Source: Clostridia bacterium (GTDB lineage Bacteria > Bacillota > Clostridia > DUPQ01). From it: a DNA stretch of 8,558 nucleotides. The translations under genes and the position numbers were made by a program. Position 1 is the stretch's first letter; every line of letters starts with the position of its first letter. The stretch spans positions 1 through 8,558 of the forward strand of contig JAUVJE010000105.1 of the NCBI GenBank assembly GCA_030592355.1, read 5' to 3'. Shown here in pieces: positions 1 through 6,527 of the stretch. A model generated the notes under the pieces. The model searched no databases and was not told where the DNA came from. It worked only from the letters and a program-made list of their open reading frames with translations.

Positions 1-1445
1 GAAATTATACAGTTGATGCAAACGCTCTTTCCTGAACCCGTGGCTCCGGCTATGAGCATATGCGGCATTTTCCTCACATCCGCCACTATGACCTTGCCTC
101 CAATATCCTTTCCGATTGCTATAGCTACGGGACTCTCATGATTTATAAACTCTTTTGAACCAATTATTTCCTTAAGCGACACTATGGATTTTTCTTTATT
201 AGGCACTTCAATCCCAACTACAGCTTTACCGGGAACCGGCGCTTCTATCCTTACATCTCTGGCAGCAAGGTTAAGTGCAATATCATCGGCCAGGTTGGTT
301 ATCTTGCTGACCTTGACGCCGCTTTTGGGCTGAAGCTCATATCTTGTGACAGTAGGGCCTTTGGAATAATTTACAACTTTGGCTTCAACCCCGAAACTTA
401 GTAGGGTTTCTTCCAATAATTCCGCAATCTGGTCGCAATTATCACCATATCCATCCTCATATGAAAAGTCGTCAAGAAGGTTCAAAGGCGGGAAAATATA
501 ACCCTTTGAATTAATTCGCGGAGTGCTCTCTTTAACCTGCACAGGTGTTTTTCCAGCCAGTCCGGCAGCTCCCGTCTCTTTCTTATTAACGACTCTTTTG
601 CTTTGTTTCAGCGCTTTTCTTTTTTTAATATGCGATTTATTGTCTCCTGATGCCCCGGAACCTTCACCAAACATATTAATATCTTCTTTACTACCTCTTT
701 TCTCTACTGAAAAATCAATCTGCTTCTTAGTTTTATTTAGGTTAAATCTCTGTTGTCTGTAAGGTTCGTCCTCCTGTAATTCTCTTCTCTCTATCTTTGT
801 CTTTAGTTTTTTCTTATCACCCGTTTGTTCATTGATGGGTTTGAAACTTTCCATCATCCATTTAAATACCGCCATAATTCTATTCTTTACCCTTATGAAA
901 AATTCTCTGAATGATGCATTTGTAACAAGTATTATATCAATGAGTGAAAATGCTATAAGTATGACATATGTTCCGGCGATGCCGAATATAGAAATCAAAG
1001 GATTGGTAATAACGGCGCCAAACACACCGCCTGTCGCTTCTCCGCTATTGCCGAGTGTATAAAACATCTCGAATTTTCTTAAAAACGCCTCATTTGCAAA
1101 AACATTCCCATGCTTGTCAATATAGGTTAATTGGAAAAAACATGCAATGAGCAACAGCATCAGCAATATTAAACCGGACCGTCTCTCCCAGTTTATATCA
1201 TATGATGTGAATATCAGAAAAATTCCGAGTGCAATTATAAGAAACGGGAAAATCCTATAGGTCCAGCCAAGCGTACCCGACAGCAGGTTTGATGTAATTT
1301 TCCCGAACACTCCCGTCGATGCCTCAAAGAACACACCGAAAAATACAAGCACGCCCGCCATGATTACAAGTATGCCGACTATTTCTTTAAACAGCGAAGG
1401 TTTTTTCTTTTTTCCCTTTTTCACAGGTTTCTTCTTTTGTGCCAT
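1..1445 (-). CDS. ftsK: FtsK/SpoIIIE-family DNA translocase, N-terminal part (cut by window edge)
   Basis: Membrane-anchored, ATP-driven pump that moves double-stranded DNA through the division or sporulation septum. The reading frame is open from the ATG at 1443-1445 to the left edge, giving 481 residues. A very lysine-rich N-terminus (residues 2-16) is followed by about four hydrophobic segments near residues 21-41, 62-81, 90-107 and 147-175. Next comes a charged, low-complexity linker (about 195-330), then the start of the motor: the beta-domain signature PGKAVVGIEVPN and Walker A GATGSGKS with Lys473. Family members are usually 750-900 residues, so the Walker B part of the motor and the DNA-reading gamma domain lie outside the window. 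A GGAGGG ribosome binding site (1452-1457) sits 6 nt before the ATG and fixes the start. The gene is divergent from the decarboxylase operon. Whether it is the division (FtsK) or sporulation (SpoIIIE) paralogue cannot be told from this part. Confidence 0.95.
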   Translation of the reverse strand, partial: MAQKKKPVKKGKKKKPSLFKEIVGILVIMAGVLVFFGVFFEASTGVFGKITSNLLSGTLGWTYRIFPFLIIALGIFLIFTSYDINWERRSGLILLMLLLIACFFQLTYIDKHGNVFANEAFLRKFEMFYTLGNSGEATGGVFGAVITNPLISIFGIAGTYVILIAFSLIDIILVTNASFREFFIRVKNRIMAVFKWMMESFKPINEQTGDKKKLKTKIERRELQEDEPYRQQRFNLNKTKKQIDFSVEKRGSKEDINMFGEGSGASGDNKSHIKKRKALKQSKRVVNKKETGAAGLAGKTPVQVKESTPRINSKGYIFPPLNLLDDFSYEDGYGDNCDQIAELLEETLLSFGVEAKVVNYSKGPTVTRYELQPKSGVKVSKITNLADDIALNLAARDVRIEAPVPGKAVVGIEVPNKEKSIVSLKEIIGSKEFINHESPVAIAIGKDIGGKVIVADVRKMPHMLIAGATGSGKSVCINCII

Positions 1446-1478
1446 GTACAACCCTCCGTAAGAGATTATTACCCGTAT

Positions 1479-1507
1479 AATATACCATATTAAGGCACCC
1501 ATCACAA
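1479..1507 (-). promoter_or_regulatory. Candidate sigma-A promoter for ftsK
   Basis: Read on the minus strand: TTGTGA (1502-1507) as -35, a 17-nt spacer, and TATATT (1479-1484) as -10. These match consensus at 4/6 and 5/6. It lies about 34 bp upstream of the ftsK start codon, a short leader. Assigned by eye only. Confidence 0.4.
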
Positions 1508-1569
1508 TTAAACAGACCTGTCGGGTTAATTTTCTGCCATCGGCTGACAATGTAAAAAGAACCACCTCT

Positions 1570-1600
1570 AATAAACAAAATAAACAAAATTAATAAGCAA
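1570..1600. repeat. Three-copy AATAARCAA direct repeat
   Basis: AATAAACAA occurs at 1570-1578 and again directly at 1579-1587. A third copy with one change, AATAAGCAA, lies at 1592-1600. The block sits 17 bp upstream of the -35 box of the oadGB promoter and about 60 bp beyond the divergent ftsK -35. It could be an AT-rich UP element, a regulator binding array, or chance low complexity. Confidence 0.55.
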
Positions 1601-1617
1601 AATTCACCTGTAAATTA

Positions 1618-1646
1618 TTGACTGCATCGGCAATTTATGGTAAATT
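1618..1646 (+). promoter_or_regulatory. Promoter of the oadG-oadB operon
   Basis: TTGACT (1618-1623, 5/6 to consensus) and TAAATT (1641-1646, 4/6) are separated by exactly 17 nt. The predicted start near 1653 gives a leader of about 28 nt containing AAGGAGG (1664-1670) ahead of the ATG at 1681. This is the best-placed promoter in the divergent region for the plus strand. Confidence 0.6.
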
Positions 1647-1680
1647 ACGACATGAAACGTAAAAAGGAGGCCGCTTATAA

Positions 1681-2019
1681 ATGTGGTTGCAGTCTATAGT
1701 GGGAATATCGGTTGTTTTCTTTGCATTAATTGCACTATCAGTCTTCATTTACCTGTTCGGTAAAGTGATGGCAGACGACAGGGAAAAGAAGAAGGTAAAA
1801 CCTGAAATAATAAGGGCATCCGATGTTAAAAGTATTGAAATGGATGCGGATATTGAAAACGACGGAGAGTTAATCGCAGTTATTACCGCGGCGATTCAGG
1901 CAAGTCTTGTCAAGGCAGGCATTTCGCCTGAATGTAAAATAGTCGTTAAGTCCTTTAAACGGATCGGTAATGACACACCGGTATGGAATACGACCGGCAG
2001 AGAAGAATTATTAAACTGA
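1681..2019 (+). CDS. oadG: Sodium-pumping decarboxylase gamma/delta subunit (OadG family)
   Basis: Small single-span membrane subunit of biotin-dependent, sodium-translocating decarboxylases (oxaloacetate, methylmalonyl-CoA or glutaconyl-CoA type). In this family it holds the peripheral carboxyltransferase to the beta subunit. The 112-residue product has one N-terminal transmembrane helix (about residues 5-29), then a basic DDREKKK stretch, and a cytoplasmic domain with DGELIAVITAAIQA. It ends in the family's C-terminal pattern VWNTTGREELL (Trp and Gly-Arg). The length is normal. A strong AAGGAGG lies 10 nt before the ATG. The oadB gene follows 15 bp downstream, and oadB's GGAG site directly follows the stop codon, so the pair is clearly one operon. 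The longer DGELIAVITAAI domain resembles the delta subunit of acyl-CoA decarboxylases somewhat more than short oxaloacetate decarboxylase gamma subunits, so substrate class is uncertain. Confidence 0.88.
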   Translation: MWLQSIVGISVVFFALIALSVFIYLFGKVMADDREKKKVKPEIIRASDVKSIEMDADIENDGELIAVITAAIQASLVKAGISPECKIVVKSFKRIGNDTPVWNTTGREELLN

Positions 2020-2034
2020 CGGAGTTATTGATAT

Positions 2035-3249
2035 ATGAATTTTATTGATGCCATTGGAAAACTTTTAGCAGAATCCGGATTCGCAACTATGACGATACCC
2101 CAACTAATCATGATTGCCTTCTCCTGCTTTTTGCTTTATCTGGGAATTGTGAAAAAATATGAACCCCTTCTTCTCATCCCTATAGCTTTTGGAATGCTGT
2201 TGACAAACCTTCCGGGTACTCAGATGTACCATCCTGAATTTTGGTCAAATACAGCAATTGCCAACTTCAAACCTGATTATATGCAAATACTCCAAAAGGG
2301 CGGAATACTTGATTTATTCTACATAGGTATAAAAACCGGAATATTCCCTCCCTTGATTTTTTTGGGAGTAGGCGCAATGAACGACTTTGGTCCTTTGATT
2401 GCAAATCCCAAGACATTCTTACTTGGGGCTGCTGCTCAGTTCGGGATTTTCTTCACATTCATCGGAGCTCAGCTGATTCCTGCATTTACAATTTTCGGCA
2501 TTTCCTTTGCCGGATTTACAGCGCTTGACGCCGGTGCAATTGGTATAATCGGCGGAGCTGACGGACCTACTGCAATATTTACAGCAACCAAACTTGCCCC
2601 TCATCTTTTGGGTGCAATTGCGGTTGCGGCATATTCGTATATGGCGTTGGTACCGGTTATACAGCCGCCTATAATGAAATTTCTTACAACTAAAAAAGAA
2701 CGGCAAGTCGTAATGAAACAGCTCAGACCTGTTTCCAAAAAAGAAAAAATTATTTTCCCCATCGCAGTAACAATACTGGTTGTCTTGCTAATACCTGCAG
2801 CTGCCCCGCTGGTCGGGATGCTTATGCTCGGAAACCTGGCAAGGGAAAGCGGAGTTATAGACAGACTTTCAAAAACCATTCAAAACGAATTAATTAATAT
2901 AGTTACCATACTGCTTGGAATAGGAGTCGGAGCAACTGCAACAGCAGAAAACTTCCTTGCTCCGACCACAGTAATAATTATACTCTTAGGCCTCGTTGCT
3001 TTTGCCATCGGAACCGCATTCGGCGTTGTGGGCGGAAAGCTTATGTACTGGCTTACCAAGGGCAAAGTCAATCCACTCATCGGATCAGCCGGTGTTTCTG
3101 CCGTGCCAATGGCAGCAAGGGTTTCACAGAAGGTCGGACAGGAAGCCAATCCTTCCAACTACCTGCTTATGCATGCAATGGGTCCCAATGTGGCCGGTGT
3201 AATCGGTTCTGCAGTGGCTGCCGGTATACTAATAAGCATACTCGGCTAA
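2035..3249 (+). CDS. oadB: Sodium-translocating decarboxylase beta subunit (OadB/MmdB/GcdB family)
   Basis: Integral membrane subunit that decarboxylates carboxybiotin and exports sodium ions. The 404 residues are mostly hydrophobic helices, as usual for the family. The hallmark GGADGPTAIFTATK motif places the key aspartate at Asp176, followed by Tyr202 in AAYSYMALVP. The second conserved region, NPLIGSAGVSAVPMAAR, gives Asn346, Gly350, Ser355 and Arg362. With a constant offset of 27, these six line up with the functional residues I recall for Klebsiella OadB (Asp203, Tyr229, Asn373, Gly377, Ser382, Arg389), so the pump looks catalytically complete. The C-terminal GPNVAGVIGSAVAAG is also typical. 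It is preceded by GGAG at 2021-2024, 10 nt before the ATG. A terminator follows about 40 bp after the stop, ending the operon without an alpha subunit or biotin carrier. Whether the complex acts on oxaloacetate, methylmalonyl-CoA or glutaconyl-CoA cannot be decided here. Confidence 0.93.
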   Translation: MNFIDAIGKLLAESGFATMTIPQLIMIAFSCFLLYLGIVKKYEPLLLIPIAFGMLLTNLPGTQMYHPEFWSNTAIANFKPDYMQILQKGGILDLFYIGIKTGIFPPLIFLGVGAMNDFGPLIANPKTFLLGAAAQFGIFFTFIGAQLIPAFTIFGISFAGFTALDAGAIGIIGGADGPTAIFTATKLAPHLLGAIAVAAYSYMALVPVIQPPIMKFLTTKKERQVVMKQLRPVSKKEKIIFPIAVTILVVLLIPAAAPLVGMLMLGNLARESGVIDRLSKTIQNELINIVTILLGIGVGATATAENFLAPTTVIIILLGLVAFAIGTAFGVVGGKLMYWLTKGKVNPLIGSAGVSAVPMAARVSQKVGQEANPSNYLLMHAMGPNVAGVIGSAVAAGILISILG

Positions 3250-3289
3250 CCTGACAGGTCAATTTGGTTTCACCGTCTGCCCTATTAAT

Positions 3290-3336
3290 AAAAACAGCCA
3301 CTGGATTTGAAATGTTTCAACCAGTGGCTTTATTTT
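3290..3336. terminator. Rho-independent terminator after oadB, apparently bidirectional
   Basis: Perfect 9-bp arms AGCCACTGG (3296-3304) and CCAGTGGCT (3321-3329), with an inner TTGAAA/TTTCAA pairing that closes the loop. On the plus strand it is followed by TTATTTT. On the minus strand it is followed by GTTTTTATTAATA, a better T-run, so it should also stop transcripts arriving from the right. Confidence 0.85.
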
Positions 3337-3604
3337 ATGATATGCCAAACTTACTGTGTTTGAAGCTACATTTTCCTTCACTTGTGTATCTCTATACACG
3401 ACGTTCTGGAAAAGTCTTTCAAACTTCGTCTGAAACCAAATTTCCTCTGTCAGGATGGAAAGAGTTAGTTTCCCATCAACACCTGACTTATTTCAAATCG
3501 CTGGTTATCCTTTGGATAATTGTTGAATTTTCCATAAATACCCTTCGGGTGTTCAAAAATCGGTGTGGTAATTTTGAGGACCTTGGAGTAGAATTACAAA
3601 TGAC
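3337..3604. other. Hairpin-rich non-coding region of unknown function
   Basis: No credible gene is seen between the oadB terminator and the first isomerase gene. The stretch holds several short inverted repeats: CAAAC/GTTTG near 3347-3363, GTGTAT-CTCT-ATACAC at 3384-3399, TTTCA/TGAAA at 3417-3435, and an imperfect dyad ATGGAAA/TTTCCCAT at 3455-3476. Near the right end, ACCC-TTC-GGGT (3540-3550) could be nested inside TTGAA/TTCAA (3523-3556). The last lies in the presumed leader of the isomerase operon. The region could be a long upstream regulatory region, a small RNA (see the minus-strand T-run of the adjacent terminator), or decayed DNA. Confidence 0.5.
3492..3520 (+). promoter_or_regulatory. 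Candidate promoter of the isomerase pair
   Basis: TTCAAA (3492-3497, 4/6) and GATAAT (3515-3520, 5/6) are separated by 17 nt. A start near 3527 would give a leader of about 90 nt containing the ACCC-TTC-GGGT hairpin before the ribosome binding site. A weaker alternative is TTGGAT (3512-3517) with TAAATA (3535-3540). Confidence 0.4.
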
Positions 3605-3609
3605 GGAGG
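3605..3609 (+). promoter_or_regulatory. Ribosome binding site deciding the first isomerase start
   Basis: GGAGG ends one base before an ATG at 3611 and seven bases before a second in-frame ATG at 3617. Only the second has workable spacing, so 3617 is taken as the start. Confidence 0.75.
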
Positions 3610-3616
3610 TATGGCC

Positions 3617-4450
3617 ATGGCATTTAAAATCGGAATTATCGTTGATTCATTCAGACTTCCTGTACGGGAAGGTATAAAAAAAGCGGCTGAACTTGGAGCC
3701 GACGGCGTGCAGATCTACGCAACACGCGGCGAAATGACTCCGGGTGCCCTCTCTTTAAAACAAAGAATTGAACTACTTGACTATATAAAATCCAACGGCC
3801 TTGTAGTTTCGGCATTATGCGGCGATCCCGGAGGAGGAGGTTTTTCGCATCCTGAAACCAACCCTGCAAGGATAGAATTGTCCAAAAGAATAATCGATCT
3901 GGCGGTGGACCTTGACACAAATGCCGTCACAACACATGTGGGAGCCATCCCCTCTGATAAAAATCATGACAGGTATAAAATAATTTATGATTCGTGCGCC
4001 GAATTAGGCGAGTATGCTGATTCCGCGGGAGTTTCTTTTGCGATTGAAACAGGACCTGAGCCGTCAATGGTGCTTAAGGGTTTCATTGAAGATCTTCCAT
4101 GCACCGGAATCAAGGTGAATTTCGATCCGGCAAATCTTGTAATGGTTATAGGTGAAAAAGCTGAGGATGCTGTTGCAAATCTTGCTCCCTATATTATTCA
4201 TACTCACGCTAAGGACGGCAGAATGCTCAGCAAGTGCGATCCTGAAGACCTGTATGTTCACCATACTAAAAGCTGGGCGGGCGCGTTTATTGAAACTCCC
4301 CTTGGCGAAGGCGATGTAAATTTCGCGGAATATCTGAAGGTACTGTCGCAGTCTGGTTATAAAGGATTTCTCACCATTGAACGGGAAGTCGGTGACCAGC
4401 CTGAGGCAGATATAAAAAAAGCAGTTGATTTTTTAAGAAAATTAATCTAA
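3617..4450 (+). CDS. Sugar phosphate isomerase/epimerase-family TIM barrel protein (first of a tandem pair)
   Basis: A 277-residue protein of the AP-endonuclease-2/xylose-isomerase-like TIM-barrel superfamily (PF01261 type), cytoplasmic, with no signal peptide. These are metal-dependent isomerases, epimerases, dehydratases or lyases acting on sugars, cyclitols and related compounds. Opening KIGIIVDSF and EGIKKAAELGADGVQIY form beta1-alpha1-beta2. The expected metal ligands are visible in order: Glu144 in AIETGPEP, Asp170 in VNFDPANL, His197 (with His195) in IIHTHAKD, and Glu254 in TIERE. GEGDVNF (230-236) is the usual segment before the penultimate helix. A glycine-rich GDPGGGGFSH loop (69-78) and a histidine pair (DLYVHH, 211-216) may shape the active site. 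The second TIM-barrel gene follows after 12 bp, and its ribosome binding site abuts this stop codon, so they are co-transcribed. The substrate is unknown. A sugar isomerase, a 3-keto-glycoside lyase component or a cyclitol enzyme would all fit. Confidence 0.82.
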   Translation: MAFKIGIIVDSFRLPVREGIKKAAELGADGVQIYATRGEMTPGALSLKQRIELLDYIKSNGLVVSALCGDPGGGGFSHPETNPARIELSKRIIDLAVDLDTNAVTTHVGAIPSDKNHDRYKIIYDSCAELGEYADSAGVSFAIETGPEPSMVLKGFIEDLPCTGIKVNFDPANLVMVIGEKAEDAVANLAPYIIHTHAKDGRMLSKCDPEDLYVHHTKSWAGAFIETPLGEGDVNFAEYLKVLSQSGYKGFLTIEREVGDQPEADIKKAVDFLRKLI

Positions 4451-4462
4451 GGAGACAGTACA

Positions 4463-5341
4463 ATGAAAATAGGAATAAGCTCATATTCTTACAGCAAGTT
4501 AACGGGTTCGGGCAAAATGGAGTATCTTGACATTATTGAAAAGACGGCAGAACTGGGGTTTGACGCAATTGAATTCTCCAACCTTCCCGTCAAAGAACAC
4601 AGCGAGAGGATAAAACTCGCAAAAAAAATACGAAAGCGCGTGGACGATGCAGGACTTTCCCTTGCTAATTTTGCCACTCCTGCGGATATGCTGAAAGGTT
4701 CGGAAGGCAACTTGGATAAGGAAATAGAACGTGTGAAAAAAGAGGTTCTCGTTGCACAGGCCCTGGGAGTTGATAAAATGCGCCACGATGCCACTTTTGG
4801 GTTCAATAGCGGCGAGGAAAAAGCCCGCAGCTTTGAATACTATCTTCCCAGAATTGCCAAAGGATGCAGAGAAATAACGAAATTTGCATCAGAACTTGGA
4901 ATAAAAACAATGGTAGAAAACCACGGACGCTATTCACAGGACAGCCTCCGCATCGAAATGCTGGTGAATGAAGTAGATCATGACAATTTCGGAGTATTGC
5001 TTGATGTAGGTAATTTCATGTGCGTAGACGAAGATCCGGTAGAAGCTGTAGGGCGTTTGATCAGTTATGCGTTCCATGTGCATTTTAAGGACTTTCATAT
5101 TAAAAACGGCTCAACTTTTAATCCAGGCCCCGGATGGTTCTACACACGCTACGGCACATACCTGCGCGGCGCAATCATCGGCCATGGAGACCTTCCTCTG
5201 AGCCAATGTATGAATATAATAAAGCAGTATGGTTATGACGGAACCCTCTCAATTGAATTCGAGGGCCTTGAAGAACCTCTGTTTGCAATTGAAACCGGTC
5301 TCAATAATCTAAAACGGCTCATAGCTTCAGTAGAATTTTAA
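4463..5341 (+). CDS. Sugar phosphate isomerase/epimerase-family TIM barrel protein (second of a tandem pair)
   Basis: A 292-residue protein of the same metal-dependent TIM-barrel superfamily as its upstream neighbour but clearly diverged from it. It opens MKIGISSYSYSK and ELGFDAIEFSN, as is common in this superfamily. The metal ligands are intact: Glu152 in MVENHG, Asp181 in LLDVGNF, His207 (with His205) in HVHFKD, and Glu265 in SIEFEG. GHGDLPL (240-246) occupies the position of the GEGDVNF segment in the first protein. An aromatic, glycine-rich insert, NPGPGWFYTRYGTYLRG (220-236), sits between the His and Glu ligands and could form a substrate lid. AAGGAG (4449-4454) lies 8 nt before the ATG and overlaps the preceding stop codon, so translation is probably coupled. 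A strong terminator follows at once, making a two-gene operon. Two intact, different active sites suggest two steps or two epimers in one pathway. The substrate cannot be assigned. Confidence 0.82.
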   Translation: MKIGISSYSYSKLTGSGKMEYLDIIEKTAELGFDAIEFSNLPVKEHSERIKLAKKIRKRVDDAGLSLANFATPADMLKGSEGNLDKEIERVKKEVLVAQALGVDKMRHDATFGFNSGEEKARSFEYYLPRIAKGCREITKFASELGIKTMVENHGRYSQDSLRIEMLVNEVDHDNFGVLLDVGNFMCVDEDPVEAVGRLISYAFHVHFKDFHIKNGSTFNPGPGWFYTRYGTYLRGAIIGHGDLPLSQCMNIIKQYGYDGTLSIEFEGLEEPLFAIETGLNNLKRLIASVEF

Positions 5342-5365
5342 ATAAATTAATTTGTTTTCATACGG

Positions 5366-5400
5366 TCGTCCATACATCCCAAGGATGTATGGATGGTTTT
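5366..5400 (+). terminator. Rho-independent terminator of the isomerase operon
   Basis: Stem TCCATACATCC/GGATGTATGGA (11 perfect pairs, loop CAA) extends outward by C-G and two G-U pairs to about 14 bp and is followed by TTTT (5397-5400). On the minus strand the G-U pairs become mismatches and no T-run follows, so it is weaker as a terminator for the convergent gene, whose stop codon it abuts. Confidence 0.85.
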
Positions 5401-6424
5401 ATCTGATTTCGTTTACAATTTCAAAAAGCGCTTTTGTATTCTCATATGGGAAGCCGTCGTCTACTTCTATGTAAAACCATCCCCCGCCGTTTTTTACATC
5501 GAAAATTTCAGCCGTTTCCATCACTTTTTCACGAATCTGTGCAGGAGTACTGAAATTCATCACTTCTCCCCTGAAGTGCAGGGCGCATGCTATTTTTTTC
5601 TTTTTCAGGAATGCGGCGAGTTCCTTCTGATTATAGGCTGTAAGCTGCGGCCAGTATGAGTCGATGCCCATATCCGCAATATCTTCAAGCAGTTCTGTAT
5701 TTGCTCCGCAGGAATGGTAATGAACCAGCTTTCCCGCATTTTTCACCCTGTCAATCATTTTCTGATATCTGGGCTTTAAAAAATTTCTGAAAATCTCAGG
5801 TGAAATCATAAGCCCGGTCTGGGTGCCAAAGTCATCCCCGAATTCTACACAGTCCACATCCGCTTCCAGAAGATTGTCAATCGTCTTTAAATAATAATCA
5901 GTTATCATATCCGCCAACCGGTTGATTTCAGGGGTATCCATGTGCATATCCATCAGTACATCCTCAAAAAGCCTGACTGCTGTAAGGCGTTCAAAAAGAG
6001 TAAACATTCCTTGCATTGCGAAATACTTCTTCTTCTGGTTTTTTATATATTCTTTAAATCTTTCTGATCCATAGGGTACAGGCGGCAATTTATAGCTATC
6101 TAAGTTTTTCCAGTCATCCAGCGGCCTCTTGAGTGGATGCCCTTGTATCTGAAATATCCTAAAAGCCCATAGGATACCCCACTCATCCATTTTTTCTTCA
6201 TAATATTCCCCGGATTCATCATAAGCGCCATCCGGGATAACCGGTATATCCACCTTTGACACATCACCGAAATCCCCCGGATATTTTATAAATAAATCCC
6301 GCATCTTTTCACCGTAGTCAAAGTACCCTCTGGTTGAGGGAAAATGCTCGACGGGAACCTTATCCGGCTTGGTAAAATCAAATGCGTCAAATACTCTTTT
6401 TCTTGATAGCGGAATGCTGCCCAT
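5399..6424 (-). CDS. Uroporphyrinogen decarboxylase-superfamily protein (MtaA/MtbA-like), incomplete metal site
   Basis: A 341-residue TIM-barrel protein of the UroD/methylcobamide:CoM methyltransferase-like superfamily (COG0407 type). It lacks the N-terminal RQAGR motif of true heme-pathway UroD, so HemE function is unlikely. Core signatures are ADVDCVEFGDDFGTQTGLMIS (about 188-208), FLKPRYQKMID (215-225) and YHSCG with His237 and Cys239. In characterised MtaA/MtbA relatives, His-x-Cys plus a later Cys bind zinc. Here the expected C-terminal site reads GGGWFYIEVDDGFPYEN and has no cysteine, so a classical zinc thiolate site looks incomplete; Glu320 or the Asp pair could substitute. The start is taken at 6424 because AAGGAG lies 6 nt upstream. 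An in-frame ATG at 6469 lies inside the promoter and would add 15 residues. The gene is divergent from a paralogue at 6568. Substrate unknown. O-demethylation, methyl transfer or decarboxylation are the family's possibilities. Confidence 0.82.
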   Translation of the reverse strand: MGSIPLSRKRVFDAFDFTKPDKVPVEHFPSTRGYFDYGEKMRDLFIKYPGDFGDVSKVDIPVIPDGAYDESGEYYEEKMDEWGILWAFRIFQIQGHPLKRPLDDWKNLDSYKLPPVPYGSERFKEYIKNQKKKYFAMQGMFTLFERLTAVRLFEDVLMDMHMDTPEINRLADMITDYYLKTIDNLLEADVDCVEFGDDFGTQTGLMISPEIFRNFLKPRYQKMIDRVKNAGKLVHYHSCGANTELLEDIADMGIDSYWPQLTAYNQKELAAFLKKKKIACALHFRGEVMNFSTPAQIREKVMETAEIFDVKNGGGWFYIEVDDGFPYENTKALFEIVNEIR

Positions 6425-6430
6425 GGTGGT

Positions 6431-6436
6431 CTCCTT
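6431..6436 (-). promoter_or_regulatory. Ribosome binding site deciding the 5399-6424 gene start
   Basis: AAGGAG on the minus strand, 6 nt before the ATG at 6422-6424. No comparable site precedes the upstream in-frame ATG at 6467-6469, which also falls upstream of the predicted transcription start. Confidence 0.75.
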
Positions 6437-6461
6437 AATCCAATCTAACATAATCGGATTA
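6436..6461. repeat. Inverted repeat TAATCC-n14-GGATTA at the start of the minus-strand transcript
   Basis: Perfect 6-bp arms TAATCC (6436-6441) and GGATTA (6456-6461) with 14 bp between them. One arm overlaps the -10 box of the minus-strand promoter and the other touches the ribosome binding site. This fits an operator or an RNA hairpin near the translation start. Such short arms also arise by chance. Confidence 0.35.
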
Positions 6462-6487
6462 TACAGCAATGCCCCTTAAATTGTAAA
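6458..6487 (-). promoter_or_regulatory. Promoter of the minus-strand UroD-like gene
   Basis: TTTACA (6482-6487, 5/6) and a perfect TATAAT (6458-6463), separated by 18 nt on the minus strand. The predicted start lies near 6451, giving a leader of roughly 25-30 nt with AAGGAG. This is the best match to the housekeeping promoter consensus in the window. Confidence 0.65.
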
Positions 6488-6496
6488 ACATACAAT
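6480..6496. promoter_or_regulatory. Candidate operator: 17-bp dyad ATTGTA-AAACA-TACAAT
   Basis: Perfect 6-bp arms with a 5-bp AT-rich spacer form a 17-bp dyad, the size of a typical dimeric regulator site. It covers the -35 box of the minus-strand UroD-like promoter (6482-6487) and lies about 32 bp upstream of the plus-strand extended -10. A bound protein would be placed to repress one gene and possibly influence the other. A partly palindromic AGCTCCGGAGTT (6498-6509) lies next to it. No regulator gene is visible in the window. Confidence 0.45.
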
Positions 6497-6527
6497 GAGC
6501 TCCGGAGTTTTGCTTTTTCATTTCTAC

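Noticed and set aside
523..1062. Plus-strand open frames of 76-79 codons
   Set aside because: They are antisense to the continuous ftsK frame, which has a strong start site and the Walker A motif.
3488..3535. 15-codon minus-strand frame starting MENSTIIQ
   Set aside because: Too short, weak ribosome binding site, no recognisable product; kept only as part of the possible minus-strand RNA.
3264..3677. Open plus-strand frame of 137 codons across the oadB terminator and into the first isomerase gene
   Set aside because: It contains the terminator hairpin, has no ribosome binding site, shows no family resemblance and ends out of frame inside a well-supported gene.
5412..5429. Palindrome AAAAGCGCTTTT resembling a catabolite-response element
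   Set aside because: It lacks the TG...CA ends of the cre consensus and encodes part of the C-terminal helix of the UroD-like protein.
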